In this document: piece by piece, positions 9,497-17,995 of the stretch | How the letters are laid out: the number at the start of each line of letters is the position of its first letter | Numbering within the stretch: position 1 is the first letter of the stretch | DNA from: Ignavibacteriaceae bacterium | GTDB taxonomy: Bacteria; Bacteroidota; Ignavibacteria; Ignavibacteriales; Ignavibacteriaceae | Length of the DNA: 53,637 nucleotides | Direction of reading: 5' to 3' | Assembly (NCBI GenBank): GCA_013388525.1 | Contig: JACAFA010000138.1 | Location: 1 to 53,637, forward strand | Made by a program: the position numbers and the translations under genes | The notes under the pieces: generated by a model | Told to the model about the DNA's origin: nothing | The model's input: only the letters and a program-made list of their open reading frames with translations | The model's database searches: none

Positions 9497-10648
9497 TTAT
9501 CTCTTAATCTTCCTTGATTTCCATAAGTAATTACCAAATGCACCTACCAATCCGGCAAATATTATGTAAGGAATTTGAAGTATTTCTGAAATAAATAAAT
9601 GTTTTAACTGCAGATCATTAAAAATAATTCTTTTACCTGTTGAAAGAATTCGAAACTCCAGAATAATTTTTAAAGAGATTGAAATCAGAAATGATATCAA
9701 AAAGATTTGGTGATATAATAAGCCAAGAAATATTTGAATTACCAAACTCACATAAAACAAATAGATAAGAATCAGTTTTAACACAAGTAACTTATCACTA
9801 TAGAATAATCCTTTGCTTGCCCATCGTTTACGCTGCTGATAAAAATCACCTGCAGTTTTATTTGCCTCAGTTTTTACTATTGCATTTTTATCACTACAGA
9901 ACTTCACTTTGAAATCAGTATCCTTCGAAATCTTTTGCATTAATAGTTCATCATCGCCGGAGGATAAATTCATATTATCATTAAAACCGCCAACTTCATT
10001 AAAAACTTTTCTTCTGTAAGCGATGTTTGCAGCATTACAGATTGTTGGATGTCCGGAACCTATAAGTCCTGCGCCACAAAGCACCAGACCGGCAAATTCA
10101 AGTTTTTGAAATTTTGAGAATGCAGAACTATTCTCTTCAAATTCAACGGGTCCTGATACAAAACCTGTCAATGAATCAAAAGTAAGAAGTAAGGACTTCA
10201 GCCATTCTTCATTATAAACACAATCAGCATCAGTTGTAACGATGATATCGCCTCTGGCATTTTCAATTCCATATCTAATTGCTCTTTTTTTATGAGCATT
10301 CTTTGAGAATTCTTCAGGTACTGAAATTACCCTGATATTATTTTTTTTAATTTTGTTTTTTAACAATTCAGAAGAATTATCCTCTGACGAATCATCAACA
10401 TAAATTACTTCATACTTTTCTGACGGATATAACTGAGACTCGATAGACTTTAAATTCGCAAGTATATTCTCTGATTCATTTCGAAATGGAATTATAACCG
10501 AAACAAACTCGTGAGGCAGATATTGGTTTTTGTTTGGTTGTAAACTATTTAATCCTCTGAATATTCGCTGCAGGAATAAAAGATAATGCACCAACAGAAG
10601 AAAAAATAGTAACAATAATAAATCAATAGCAGGTGAATCAGTTACCAT
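9497..10648 (-). CDS. family 2 glycosyltransferase, membrane-anchored
   Basis: This 383-residue protein has one N-terminal hydrophobic helix (residues 8-25) and three or four helices after residue 285. The GT2/GT-A core holds the nucleotide-binding YVDDSSEDNS, the DxD-type TTDADCVYNEEW, the acceptor-side GDDELL and the QQRKRW (Q-x-x-R-W-like) motif of processive or membrane GT2 enzymes. The catalytic domain faces the cytoplasm, and the substrate is probably lipid-linked or polymeric. Its start overlaps the end of the UPF0104 gene by 11 bases, so the two are translationally coupled. It is the last gene of the three-gene operon starting at 12644. The sugar and acceptor cannot be told from sequence. 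Confidence 0.85.
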   Translation of the reverse strand: MVTDSPAIDLLLLLFFLLLVHYLLFLQRIFRGLNSLQPNKNQYLPHEFVSVIIPFRNESENILANLKSIESQLYPSEKYEVIYVDDSSEDNSSELLKNKIKKNNIRVISVPEEFSKNAHKKRAIRYGIENARGDIIVTTDADCVYNEEWLKSLLLTFDSLTGFVSGPVEFEENSSAFSKFQKLEFAGLVLCGAGLIGSGHPTICNAANIAYRRKVFNEVGGFNDNMNLSSGDDELLMQKISKDTDFKVKFCSDKNAIVKTEANKTAGDFYQQRKRWASKGLFYSDKLLVLKLILIYLFYVSLVIQIFLGLLYHQIFLISFLISISLKIILEFRILSTGKRIIFNDLQLKHLFISEILQIPYIIFAGLVGAFGNYLWKSRKIKR

Positions 10649-11618
10649 TTTTTCTCAGGAACATTCCAACACCTATTAAAGCAGGAATGAGAAGATTAAT
10701 AACAAAAAGCATAATAGAGGCATTAAAGCCGATGGCTGCTGTTTCTCCCATTTGAGTAAGAAAGTAAATGGAAGCTCCTTCCCTGATTCCAAGTTCACCT
10801 AATGATACAGGAGGAATAATCGTTTTGACGAACATAATTAGATTAGCAGCCCATAAATAATCAAGGAAATTATAATGGTTCGAGAATGCCATCACAAGCA
10901 AAGCATATTGAATCAAAAAACAGGAATAAAAAAGAAATGATATCAAGAGCATCTTATAAAAATAAATTCTGTCAAGATTTTCAAAAACCCGGAGTTTATT
11001 AAGAAAAGCTTTCAACCGAGCCGATGAGCTGATTCTAGAAAATAAAATGTTGTTCCAGAATCTTTTACTCATCATTAAAGAAATCAGTAAATATAATAAT
11101 GTGAATATAAGAATGAACAGAGACAGAACTAAATAAACTGATACTCCATAATAAAAATAAATGAAAAGCAAACTTGATACAGCCCCGAAGGAAGCTACCA
11201 TCAACAAAGGGAAAAATTTATCAACAAGAGTTGCAAGAGTAACCTGAAGAAGAGATTTTTCTTTAAACTCTATTCCTCTTCCAAAATACTCTCCTACTCT
11301 TAAAGGAGTAATAATTCCGGCAGAGAATCCATAGAATAAAGATCTAAATACTTTGAGCTGATCTGATTCACCCAATACTTCTGTACAGGTTAGTTTCCAT
11401 TTAGAAAACTGCAGAAAAATATTAATAACACCAAGCAAAGTTACAATGCCAATAATTGTAAGATTAGCTTCTTCGATAGCCAGCAGTATTTTATTATAAT
11501 CAATTACATTTACGATATAATAAATTAAACCAGCAGCAATCAGCAGTTTAGCAGCAATCAAAATTGCGTTCTTATTAATTGCGATTGTATTTTTTAACCC
11601 ACTAATCCCTTTAATCAT
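10638..11618 (-). CDS. UPF0104 / lysylphosphatidylglycerol-synthase-like integral membrane protein
   Basis: This 326-residue protein has about eight hydrophobic helices. It resembles the transmembrane (flippase-like) half of MprF and the stand-alone UPF0104 family: it has the conserved early RVGEYFGRGIEF and the late PPVSLGELGIREGASIYF segment. It lacks the cytosolic aminoacyltransferase domain of MprF, so it would move or bind a lipid and not aminoacylate it. It sits between a radical SAM gene (9-base gap) and a GT2 gene (11-base overlap). That context suggests translocation or handling of a modified lipid or glycolipid, which is inference. Confidence 0.82.
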   Translation of the reverse strand: MIKGISGLKNTIAINKNAILIAAKLLIAAGLIYYIVNVIDYNKILLAIEEANLTIIGIVTLLGVINIFLQFSKWKLTCTEVLGESDQLKVFRSLFYGFSAGIITPLRVGEYFGRGIEFKEKSLLQVTLATLVDKFFPLLMVASFGAVSSLLFIYFYYGVSVYLVLSLFILIFTLLYLLISLMMSKRFWNNILFSRISSSARLKAFLNKLRVFENLDRIYFYKMLLISFLFYSCFLIQYALLVMAFSNHYNFLDYLWAANLIMFVKTIIPPVSLGELGIREGASIYFLTQMGETAAIGFNASIMLFVINLLIPALIGVGMFLRKNGN

Positions 11619-11627
11619 CAGAATATT

Positions 11628-12644
11628 TTATTGTTCTATCTCAAATATATTAACTTTTAAACCTTCAGTGCAGTTAGTGCACATCGGGACTGATTTTCTT
11701 CCGGATAGTATTTTATTCCTGAAATCAAAATACTTTTCTGATTCCCAGACATCACCAAAAGCTTTGCCGTTAGTTACACCAATTTGGTGCTGAGCGTCTT
11801 TATCAAAGCAGCAAGGTACAACTCTCCCGTCCCACGTTATTACAGAAGTACGCCACAAAGCAAAACAATGATTTTTAATTTCATTTTTAATTCTGAAAGT
11901 ATTGTTTTCAAGAATATATCTCCGATATTTTTGATTTTTTGGAAGATACTTAACTGCATTTTCAAATGAAGAAATCTGCATAGTCTTAAAAACAAGTTTG
12001 TCCACACCAACATCTTTACAATATTTTTTTACCTCATTCATCTGGTGTTCATTTTGCTTCATCACAATAAACTGAAATTCTGTGAAAGGTTTTTTTAATC
12101 TTCTTTCTTTTTTTCTTTTAATGAGTAATCTCAGTCCATTATCAGCCTGCTCAAATGTTCCACCAACGCGATACTTCTGATAACTTTCTTCATCAAGTCC
12201 ATCCACTGAAAAAATTAATTTATCCGGAGCGTTATCAAGAACTAAATCAACATTCTGTTCATTCACAAAATGACCGTTTGTGCTGATTGAAACATAAATT
12301 TTTTTTAACTGAGCATATCGGATCATTTCAGGTAAATTTTTATTTATATAAGGTTCTCCCTGAAAGAACAACTGAATGTAAAAGCCTGTATCACTTATTT
12401 CATCGATCAATTTTTTGAAGTCTTCAGTTTTAAGTAAACCTAATGGTCGGGTTAAAGAACCTAATCCGGAAGGACATTCCGGGCATTTCAGGTTGCAGTG
12501 ATTTGTCGGCTCAATGGAATAAGATATCGGCATTCCCCAGACAATAGATCTTTTGAGAAATTTAGAAAGCTGAAAGGAGCTGACAATCTTTAAAATGTTT
12601 ACAGCCCGATTAACAGTTAAATACCTGAATAAATTTATCTCCAA
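11628..12644 (-). CDS. radical SAM protein with C-terminal SPASM domain
   Basis: This is a 338-residue cytosolic iron-sulfur enzyme. The radical SAM cluster motif C50-x3-C54-x2-C57 lies in EPTNHCNLKCPECPSG. QLFFQGEPYIN and SISTNGHF follow at the expected TIM-barrel positions. The C-terminal part has the SPASM pattern of seven cysteines: NHCFALW, VVPCCFDKDAQ and VPMCTNCTEG. It therefore probably carries auxiliary Fe-S clusters. It is the first gene of the operon with the UPF0104 protein and GT2. Known SPASM enzymes modify peptides, sugars or alcohols. No RiPP precursor peptide is visible next to it, so the substrate is open, and a lipid or sugar is as likely as a peptide. Confidence 0.88.
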   Translation of the reverse strand: MEINLFRYLTVNRAVNILKIVSSFQLSKFLKRSIVWGMPISYSIEPTNHCNLKCPECPSGLGSLTRPLGLLKTEDFKKLIDEISDTGFYIQLFFQGEPYINKNLPEMIRYAQLKKIYVSISTNGHFVNEQNVDLVLDNAPDKLIFSVDGLDEESYQKYRVGGTFEQADNGLRLLIKRKKERRLKKPFTEFQFIVMKQNEHQMNEVKKYCKDVGVDKLVFKTMQISSFENAVKYLPKNQKYRRYILENNTFRIKNEIKNHCFALWRTSVITWDGRVVPCCFDKDAQHQIGVTNGKAFGDVWESEKYFDFRNKILSGRKSVPMCTNCTEGLKVNIFEIEQ

Positions 12645-12784
12645 TGAATCGCACGAAAATGTTAAACAATGAAATAAAAATACTTATTTGAAAGCTAACC
12701 TGAAAGATTTCTCTTCTTTAAATTACCTGTTAAAAACATTATCTTTCGAGCCAGAATCTCACCAATTCATTCACTGAGGATTAA

Positions 12785-14410
12785 ATGTATATCAATTTTA
12801 GCGACATACCCGGACATCAGAATCTTTTTCTTGATTACTTATATGAATTTGAAAATGTTGCTGATTTCTATGCTAATGACTTTCGAAACAGAGAAAGCTA
12901 TCTTAAGACTTTCAAAAATGTTACTGAAAGCAGAGAAAGTTTGTCCTCTGATGTTGCAGAAATTATAAACAGACAATATGTAAACCTGAATCCATCCAAT
13001 CTAACTAAACAGAACTTAAAAAAGTTATCAGATAAAAAAACTCTTACAATTATTACAGGTCAGCAGCTTGGAATAATTGGAGGACCACTTTACACTTTTT
13101 ATAAAATTATCACTGCAATAAAATTAAGCCGTTTCCTTTCAGAAAGATATGATGATTATAATTTTGTTCCTGTTTTCTGGCTGGAAGCTGATGATCACGA
13201 TTTCAATGAGGTCAGATCTGTTAAAATAATTGACGAGGAAAACTCAATTCTGACAGTCGGATACAAAGCAGAAATTGAAGAAGACGATTTAAAGCAAAGT
13301 GTTGGACTGATAAAACTTGACGGTTCTATAAATGACTTTTTTGATAATCTGACCAGATCTCTTAAAGAAACTGAATTCAAATCAAAATTGATTGAACGAT
13401 TGAAGGATTTTTATAAAGAAGGCAGAACATTTAAAGAAGCATTTAAAGATTTGTTATTTAACTATTTTGATGATTACGGATTGATAATCTTTGATCCACA
13501 GGATAGTGAAGTTAAAACGCTTCTTAAGCCAATATTCAAAAAAGAAATTACAGATTTCAGAAATCATACTGAGCAACTTGTTCATGTCAGTGCAACACTT
13601 GAAGAATTGTATCATGCGCAGGTAAAAATTAAACCGGTTAATTTATTTCTTAGAGTTGACGAAGGAAGATATTCTATCGAACCGTTAGAAAATGAATACA
13701 GGTTAAGACGAAAAAGAAAAAGTTTCACTCAGGAACAATTACTTGAATTGCTTGAAAATGAACCTGATAAATTCAGTCCTAATGTATTGCTGAGACCAAT
13801 TTGTCAGGATTATCTGTTTCCAACTGCATTTTATATTGGTGGTCCAAGTGAAATAGCATACTTTGCCCAAATTAAACCTCTGTATGATCTTTATAATATT
13901 ACACAGCCAATGATTTATCCGAGATCGTCTGCAACTATTTTGGAAAATTCAATTAGTAATTCTCTTGAAAAATATTCGTTAACATTAAATGATATCTTTT
14001 TTGATATTGATTCAGTTAAAAAGAGAATAATCAATTCAATTGAAGAAAGTTCTGTGGATGAAATTTTCAGCGGCATAGAAAATCAGATTGAGGTAACATT
14101 CGATCAGCTTAAAGAAAAATTGTTAGATATTGATAAAACAATTGCTGACTCAAGTAATCGCTACAGAGATAAAATATTAGGTACTATTAGTGAACTAAAA
14201 TCAAAAGCGGAAAAAGCTCAGCAAAAAAAATATGAAGTTACACTAAGACAAATTGATCGTGCTGCGATATATCTTTTCCCGAATTCAAATCTGCAGGAAA
14301 GAGAAATTAATTTTGTTTATTATGCTAATAAATACGGAGAAGATTTTCTGAAAAAGATTTTTGAAGAGTTGCAGATAAACAAATTTGAGCACCAGATAAT
14401 AAAGCTTTAA
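12785..14410 (+). CDS. bshC: bacillithiol biosynthesis cysteine-adding enzyme BshC
   Basis: This 541-residue protein has the normal length of BshC, which adds cysteine to glucosaminyl-malate in the last step of bacillithiol synthesis. Recognisable blocks are TGQQLGIIGGPLYTFYK, the HxxH-like acidic motif FWLEADDHDFNEV, and RPICQDYLFPTAFYIGGPSE followed by YPRSSATILE. Residues about 390-480 form the coiled coil typical of the family. The ATG is preceded by GAGGA. It is the only plus-strand gene in this stretch. Its stop overlaps the convergent aroA stop by 4 bases. No bshA or bshB lies in the window. Confidence 0.95.
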   Translation: MYINFSDIPGHQNLFLDYLYEFENVADFYANDFRNRESYLKTFKNVTESRESLSSDVAEIINRQYVNLNPSNLTKQNLKKLSDKKTLTIITGQQLGIIGGPLYTFYKIITAIKLSRFLSERYDDYNFVPVFWLEADDHDFNEVRSVKIIDEENSILTVGYKAEIEEDDLKQSVGLIKLDGSINDFFDNLTRSLKETEFKSKLIERLKDFYKEGRTFKEAFKDLLFNYFDDYGLIIFDPQDSEVKTLLKPIFKKEITDFRNHTEQLVHVSATLEELYHAQVKIKPVNLFLRVDEGRYSIEPLENEYRLRRKRKSFTQEQLLELLENEPDKFSPNVLLRPICQDYLFPTAFYIGGPSEIAYFAQIKPLYDLYNITQPMIYPRSSATILENSISNSLEKYSLTLNDIFFDIDSVKKRIINSIEESSVDEIFSGIENQIEVTFDQLKEKLLDIDKTIADSSNRYRDKILGTISELKSKAEKAQQKKYEVTLRQIDRAAIYLFPNSNLQEREINFVYYANKYGEDFLKKIFEELQINKFEHQIIKL

Positions 14411-15684
14411 GTTGAGATTGAATTAAGTTGCTCTAAAAAGTTCGGATTAGATACAGAGACACAGTCAAATTCATTGACTTCCCCTCCTTCTTTCATAAGA
14501 GAAGACAAAATTGCAAAAGCCATTGCTATGCGGTGATCTCCATAACTTTCAAATGGTTCAGTTAATTTTTTAATTGAACCAGAAACTCTGAAACCATCTT
14601 CAAACTCAACTACTTCCAGACCAACTTTTAATAAATTATTGCAAATAGCTTTTATTCTGTCTGATTCCTTTAATCTCAATTCAGAAGCACCTCTTAATTC
14701 AAAATCTCCCTTAGCAAAAATTCCTGCAATTGTCAGAACAGGGATTTCATCTATAATTAAAGGAATAACCTCCTCATTAATTTTCACATTGGAAAGCGTA
14801 GACGACTTAATAAAAACATCGCCGAAGATTTCATTATTCGAAATTCCTTTTTGTTCTATTTGAATATAACCACCCATCCTTTTAAACAAATTCAGGCATT
14901 CTGTTCTTGTTGGGTTTAATGAAACATCTTTTATCAGAAGTTCTGAATCCTTAGTAAGTAATACCAAAACAATGAAGAACAAAGCTGAAGAGATATCACC
15001 GGGAATAAAATATTCTTTTGACTTCGGATAATTTCTGTTTGACACTCTCGAAATAATCTTTTCATTTTCTCTGACTATCTCTAGATTTAATAAATTCTCA
15101 GTGTGATTTCTTGTTGGAAATCTTTCAACAATTATTGTTTGTTCATCAAGATGTAATCCAGCAAAAAGGACAGCACCTTTAACCTGCGCACTGGCAACAG
15201 GAAGAAGATAATTAATGGAGTGTAATTTCTTAGATGGGAATATTTTTAATGGAAGTTTACCATTATTGCTTTCAATTACCGCTCCCATTTCAGTTAATGG
15301 TTCTATTATTCTTTTCATAGGTCTGGAAGAAAGTGATTCATCTCCAACAATCACTGACTCAAAATTTTGTGTAGATAAAATGCCTGATAACAATCTGGCT
15401 GTTGTTCCTGAATTTCCTGCATCGAGTTTGCTGTTTGGTTTACTGTAACCTTTGAAACCTCTGCCAGAAATAGTACAATTTTCATAATTCAGCAAGATTT
15501 CAATTCCCAGCTCATTCAAACATTTAATTGTTGATTTAACATCATCACTATCAGAAAGATTTTTAATTATTGATTTTCCATCAGCAAGAGAAGATATCAG
15601 CAATGCACGATGAGAAATAGATTTATCTCCCTGAAATTTGAATACACCTTTGACTTTACTGATTCTTCTAAAAGTGTGAATCAT
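14407..15684 (-). CDS. aroA: 3-phosphoshikimate 1-carboxyvinyltransferase (EPSP synthase)
   Basis: This 425-residue cytosolic enzyme of the shikimate pathway joins PEP to shikimate-3-phosphate. Conserved motifs are present in order: the substrate-binding GDKSISHRALL near the N-terminus, the signature DAGNSGTTARLLSG, the second signature LRLKESDRI, and YGDHRIAMAFAIL near the C-terminus. The length is normal. The gene lies 9 bases after the TrmH-type gene on the same strand, so it probably ends an operon running from ymdB through folD, deoC and trmH. Confidence 0.96.
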   Translation of the reverse strand: MIHTFRRISKVKGVFKFQGDKSISHRALLISSLADGKSIIKNLSDSDDVKSTIKCLNELGIEILLNYENCTISGRGFKGYSKPNSKLDAGNSGTTARLLSGILSTQNFESVIVGDESLSSRPMKRIIEPLTEMGAVIESNNGKLPLKIFPSKKLHSINYLLPVASAQVKGAVLFAGLHLDEQTIIVERFPTRNHTENLLNLEIVRENEKIISRVSNRNYPKSKEYFIPGDISSALFFIVLVLLTKDSELLIKDVSLNPTRTECLNLFKRMGGYIQIEQKGISNNEIFGDVFIKSSTLSNVKINEEVIPLIIDEIPVLTIAGIFAKGDFELRGASELRLKESDRIKAICNNLLKVGLEVVEFEDGFRVSGSIKKLTEPFESYGDHRIAMAFAILSSLMKEGGEVNEFDCVSVSNPNFLEQLNSIST

Positions 15685-15693
15685 TTGATACAG

Positions 15694-16290
15694 TTATTTC
15701 TTTGACCACTCTTCAATCAATATTCTTAATTCTTTTGGACTCATTTCACTTTTATCATAAAGTCCTTTTAAACTTCTTTGCCTCAAAGCTTCATAAATAG
15801 TAATGGCAGCAGATACAGAAACATTAAGACTCTGAACCATTCCGTACATTGGAATAAAAAATTTTTCATCAGCAAATTCTTCTGCTTCTCTTGATAAACC
15901 CCGATGCTCATTACCAAAAACAATCGCAGTCTTTTTTGTGAAATCAAGTTCATAAAGACTTTTTGCATCTGAATTTAACGATGATGCATAAATAATAAAT
16001 TTTTCTTCACGAAGTTTGGAATAACATTCATCAACAGATTTAAACTTCTCCCTTTCAACCCATTTATATGCAGAAGCTGAAGACTTCTTTCCAATCTTTG
16101 GAAACTTCTCGATGTTATATATTAAAGAGACTTTGGGAACTCCTGCGGCATCGCAGGTTCTGAAAATTGCACTAACATTATGAGGATCGTGAATGTTTTC
16201 TATTACAATATGGAAGGATGGCTGTCTTTTAGAAAGCACCCACTTAATTTTTTCGATACGTTTTTCAGTTCTGAAGAATGAGTCAGACAC
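15694..16290 (-). CDS. trmH: SpoU/TrmH-family RNA 2'-O-ribose methyltransferase
   Basis: This 198-residue SPOUT-fold enzyme uses SAM to methylate a ribose 2'-OH. The three family motifs are visible: motif 1 NIHDPHNVSAIFRTCDAAG, motif 2 AIVFGNEHRGLSREA, and motif 3 SLNVSVSAAITIYEALRQR. The short N-terminal helix before motif 1 and the small size resemble TrmH (tRNA Gm18) more than RlmB or TrmL, but the exact RNA target is inferred. The start is GTG, in an 8-base overlap with the stop of the upstream HicB-like gene, giving translational coupling. Confidence 0.88.
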   Translation of the reverse strand: MSDSFFRTEKRIEKIKWVLSKRQPSFHIVIENIHDPHNVSAIFRTCDAAGVPKVSLIYNIEKFPKIGKKSSASAYKWVEREKFKSVDECYSKLREEKFIIYASSLNSDAKSLYELDFTKKTAIVFGNEHRGLSREAEEFADEKFFIPMYGMVQSLNVSVSAAITIYEALRQRSLKGLYDKSEMSPKELRILIEEWSKK

Positions 16291-16510
16291 TTTTATAGAA
16301 AACTAATTTGTAAACAGAATAGTCTTTTACTTTTCGAGCTTTATCAAGCTTGAATTTTTTAACGTCGGTTTTCAAATAAAATGCAGCAAGCTCAATAATT
16401 TTTGTTAAGACAGTATCTTCATCGTGAGCCCAGCTTTCGCAGCCATTAAGTGAAGGAATTTCAGCAGTGAAGCCGTCAATTGTTTTTGTAACTAGAATAT
16501 CGAGAACCAT
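16283..16510 (-). CDS. HicB-like small protein
   Basis: This 75-residue protein begins with the pattern TKTIDGFTAEIPSLNGCESWAHDED, then a helix containing TKIIELAAFYL. This matches the partial RNase-H-like fold of HicB antitoxins and the many solitary HicB-like proteins. It has no DNA-binding helix-turn-helix or ribbon-helix-helix domain. No HicA toxin (small double-stranded-RNA-binding-like ORF with the conserved His) is seen on either side. It is therefore unlikely to be a working toxin-antitoxin pair. It sits between deoC (11-base gap) and trmH (8-base overlap). Confidence 0.7.
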   Translation of the reverse strand: MVLDILVTKTIDGFTAEIPSLNGCESWAHDEDTVLTKIIELAAFYLKTDVKKFKLDKARKVKDYSVYKLVFYKSV

Positions 16511-16521
16511 ACAATTTGGAA

Positions 16522-17397
16522 TTAATAATTCGATTCACTTTTTTCACCGGTAACTATCTTTACACTTGCACTTGCGCCAATTCTATCAGCACCGGAAGCT
16601 ATCATTGCTTCAGCGTCTTCCTTTGACCTGATTCCACCTGCTGCCTTAACACCAATTGAACTTCCGACAACATATTTCATTAAAGCGACATCACCAACAT
16701 TAGCACCACCCTTGCTGAATCCGGTTGAGGTTTTAACAAAATCAGCTCCGGATTTTTTACAAATTAAACAGGCTTTCACTTTTTCTTCGTCTGTTAGCAA
16801 CGCAGTCTCTATTATTACTTTGACCAGCGCTCCATTACTTTTGGCAGTCCTGACAACCTGCTGAATATCATTCTCAACATAGTTGTAATCACCTGCTTTT
16901 AATTTTCCAACATTAATAACCATATCAATTTCATTTGCACCATTCTGAACTGCCTGTTCGGTTTCGAATTTTTTTACTTCGGTGGTTGTTGCACCAAGTG
17001 GAAATCCTATTACAGTACAAACTCTGACTTCTGTTCCCTTCAATAAAGAAGAACACAAAGAAACGTAACAAGGATTTATACAAACCGAAGCAAAATGATA
17101 TTTTCTTGCTTCTTCACACAGTTCAGTTATTTCTGATGGAGTTGCATCAGGTTTTAGTAAAGTATGATCAATCTTCGATGCAATATTTTTATCCTTCAGT
17201 GAATTGCCAATTCCCTTTCCTGCAGCAATTCTCTCCGCTCCGACATCAACAATATTCTTAACTGTTTTTGGTTGGGTAATTACATTTGTTTCCCAGCCTT
17301 TGCAGGAATCTCCGTAGCAGTAATAATCCTTTAGAACTTTCTCAAGAAATTCCTGAGATACATCCACGTCTGATATTTTATGATTCATTTTATTCAT
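16522..17397 (-). CDS. deoC: deoxyribose-phosphate aldolase
   Basis: This 291-residue class I aldolase cleaves 2-deoxyribose-5-phosphate to glyceraldehyde-3-phosphate and acetaldehyde. The TIM barrel starts near residue 68 ([14 protein letters not shown]). Key blocks are [26 protein letters not shown] with a reactive-site Lys, and the Schiff-base lysine in [14 protein letters not shown], followed by KAAGGIRS. It is longer than the short bacterial form because of a 65-residue N-terminal extension containing two Cys (CYGDSC). Its ATG overlaps the ORF6N stop by 8 bases. A second in-frame ATG lies 9 bases downstream. Confidence 0.94.
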   Translation of the reverse strand: MNKMNHKISDVDVSQEFLEKVLKDYYCYGDSCKGWETNVITQPKTVKNIVDVGAERIAAGKGIGNSLKDKNIASKIDHTLLKPDATPSEITELCEEARKYHFASVCINPCYVSLCSSLLKGTEVRVCTVIGFPLGATTTEVKKFETEQAVQNGANEIDMVINVGKLKAGDYNYVENDIQQVVRTAKSNGALVKVIIETALLTDEEKVKACLICKKSGADFVKTSTGFSKGGANVGDVALMKYVVGSSIGVKAAGGIRSKEDAEAMIASGADRIGASASVKIVTGEKSESNY

Positions 17398-17926
17398 CTA
17401 TTGTAAATCCCATTTTTCTTTTTGGTGTTTCAGGAGAAGTAATTAGTTGATTTATAACTTCAAATATTGCCTGAATTTGGTGGTCGTGAGAATCAATTTT
17501 TAATTCTAGTTCTTTAAGTTTTTGGGCAAGCTCTTTATGAGTTGAAAGTATTTCTCTTAGTTTAACAAATGCTCGCATTATCTGAATATTTACTTTTATT
17601 GCTTTCTTACTATTCAACACGCTTGAAAGCATTGCAACACCTTGTTCTGTAAAGGCATAAGGAAGTGAACGTCTAATACCACCCCAACTTGAAGTCACAA
17701 TTTGTGACTTCAAGTTTTCGAATTCTTTTTTTGATAATTGAAACATAAAATCTTTTGGGAAACGGTCTATATTTCTTCTTACTGCTTGATTCAATACTTT
17801 TACTTCAACTTCATATAATCCGGCTAAATGAGTGCTCAACATCACTTTCTGATTTCTTATCAAAAAAATTTTTTTCTCAATTCTTTCTATTAGGACTACT
17901 TCAGCTTTTACAATTTTATTTTTCAT
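17390..17926 (-). CDS. ORF6N (KilA-N-related) domain DNA-binding protein
   Basis: This is a phage-type regulator. The N-terminal half carries the ORF6N signature: [34 protein letters not shown] and [18 protein letters not shown]. The C-terminal third is a coiled coil ([21 protein letters not shown]). I place the start at the ATG at 17926 ([11 protein letters not shown], with AAAGAAAT upstream), giving 178 residues. An ATG at 17965 would add 13 residues that do not resemble the family and would lie inside a palindrome. The gene sits between folD and deoC and overlaps deoC by 8 bases, so it interrupts an otherwise metabolic operon. Its target and function are unknown. Confidence 0.85.
   Translation of the reverse strand: MKNKIVKAEVVLIERIEKKIFLIRNQKVMLSTHLAGLYEVEVKVLNQAVRRNIDRFPKDFMFQLSKKEFENLKSQIVTSSWGGIRRSLPYAFTEQGVAMLSSVLNSKKAIKVNIQIMRAFVKLREILSTHKELAQKLKELELKIDSHDHQIQAIFEVINQLITSPETPKRKMGFTIDE
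17686..17716. repeat. 15-bp perfect inverted repeat inside the ORF6N gene
   Basis: The arm AACTTGAAGTCACAA (17686-17700) is followed after one base by its exact reverse complement (17702-17716). The core GTCACA..TGTGAC matches the palindrome just upstream of the gene. It encodes residues around [11 protein letters not shown] of the ORF6N domain. Confidence 0.85.
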
Positions 17927-17941
17927 AGTATTTCTTTTGTT

Positions 17942-17964
17942 TGTGGTCGCAAAATGCGACCACA
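17942..17964. promoter_or_regulatory. 10-bp palindrome upstream of ORF6N gene, possible operator
   Basis: TGTGGTCGCA (17942-17951) and TGCGACCACA (17955-17964) are separated by three A residues. It lies 15 bases before the preferred ORF6N start. There is no T-run after the stem on either strand, so an operator is more likely than a terminator. Confidence 0.6.
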
Positions 17965-17966
17965 TT

Positions 17967-17994
17967 TTTTAAGGTCACATTTGTGACCTTAAAA
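17967..17994. promoter_or_regulatory. 13-bp palindrome between folD and ORF6N gene, possible operator
   Basis: TTTTAAGGTCACA (17967-17979) and TGTGACCTTAAAA (17982-17994) form a perfect inverted repeat with a 2-base centre, one base from the folD stop codon. It shares the GGTC-A/G-CA core with the adjacent palindrome. The T-run is on the wrong side of the stem for an intrinsic terminator of folD, though it could still fold in RNA. Confidence 0.6.
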
Positions 17995-17995
17995 C

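Noticed and set aside
9497..12644. Hopanoid-type gene cluster (HpnH/HpnI/HpnL-like)
   Set aside because: The family combination is suggestive, but the radical SAM has a SPASM domain and no squalene-hopene cyclase is in the window.
16283..16510. HicAB toxin-antitoxin module
   Set aside because: No HicA-like gene is adjacent on either strand, and the HicB-like protein lacks a DNA-binding domain.
17967..17994. Rho-independent terminator for folD
   Set aside because: The stem is followed by A residues on both strands rather than a T-run.
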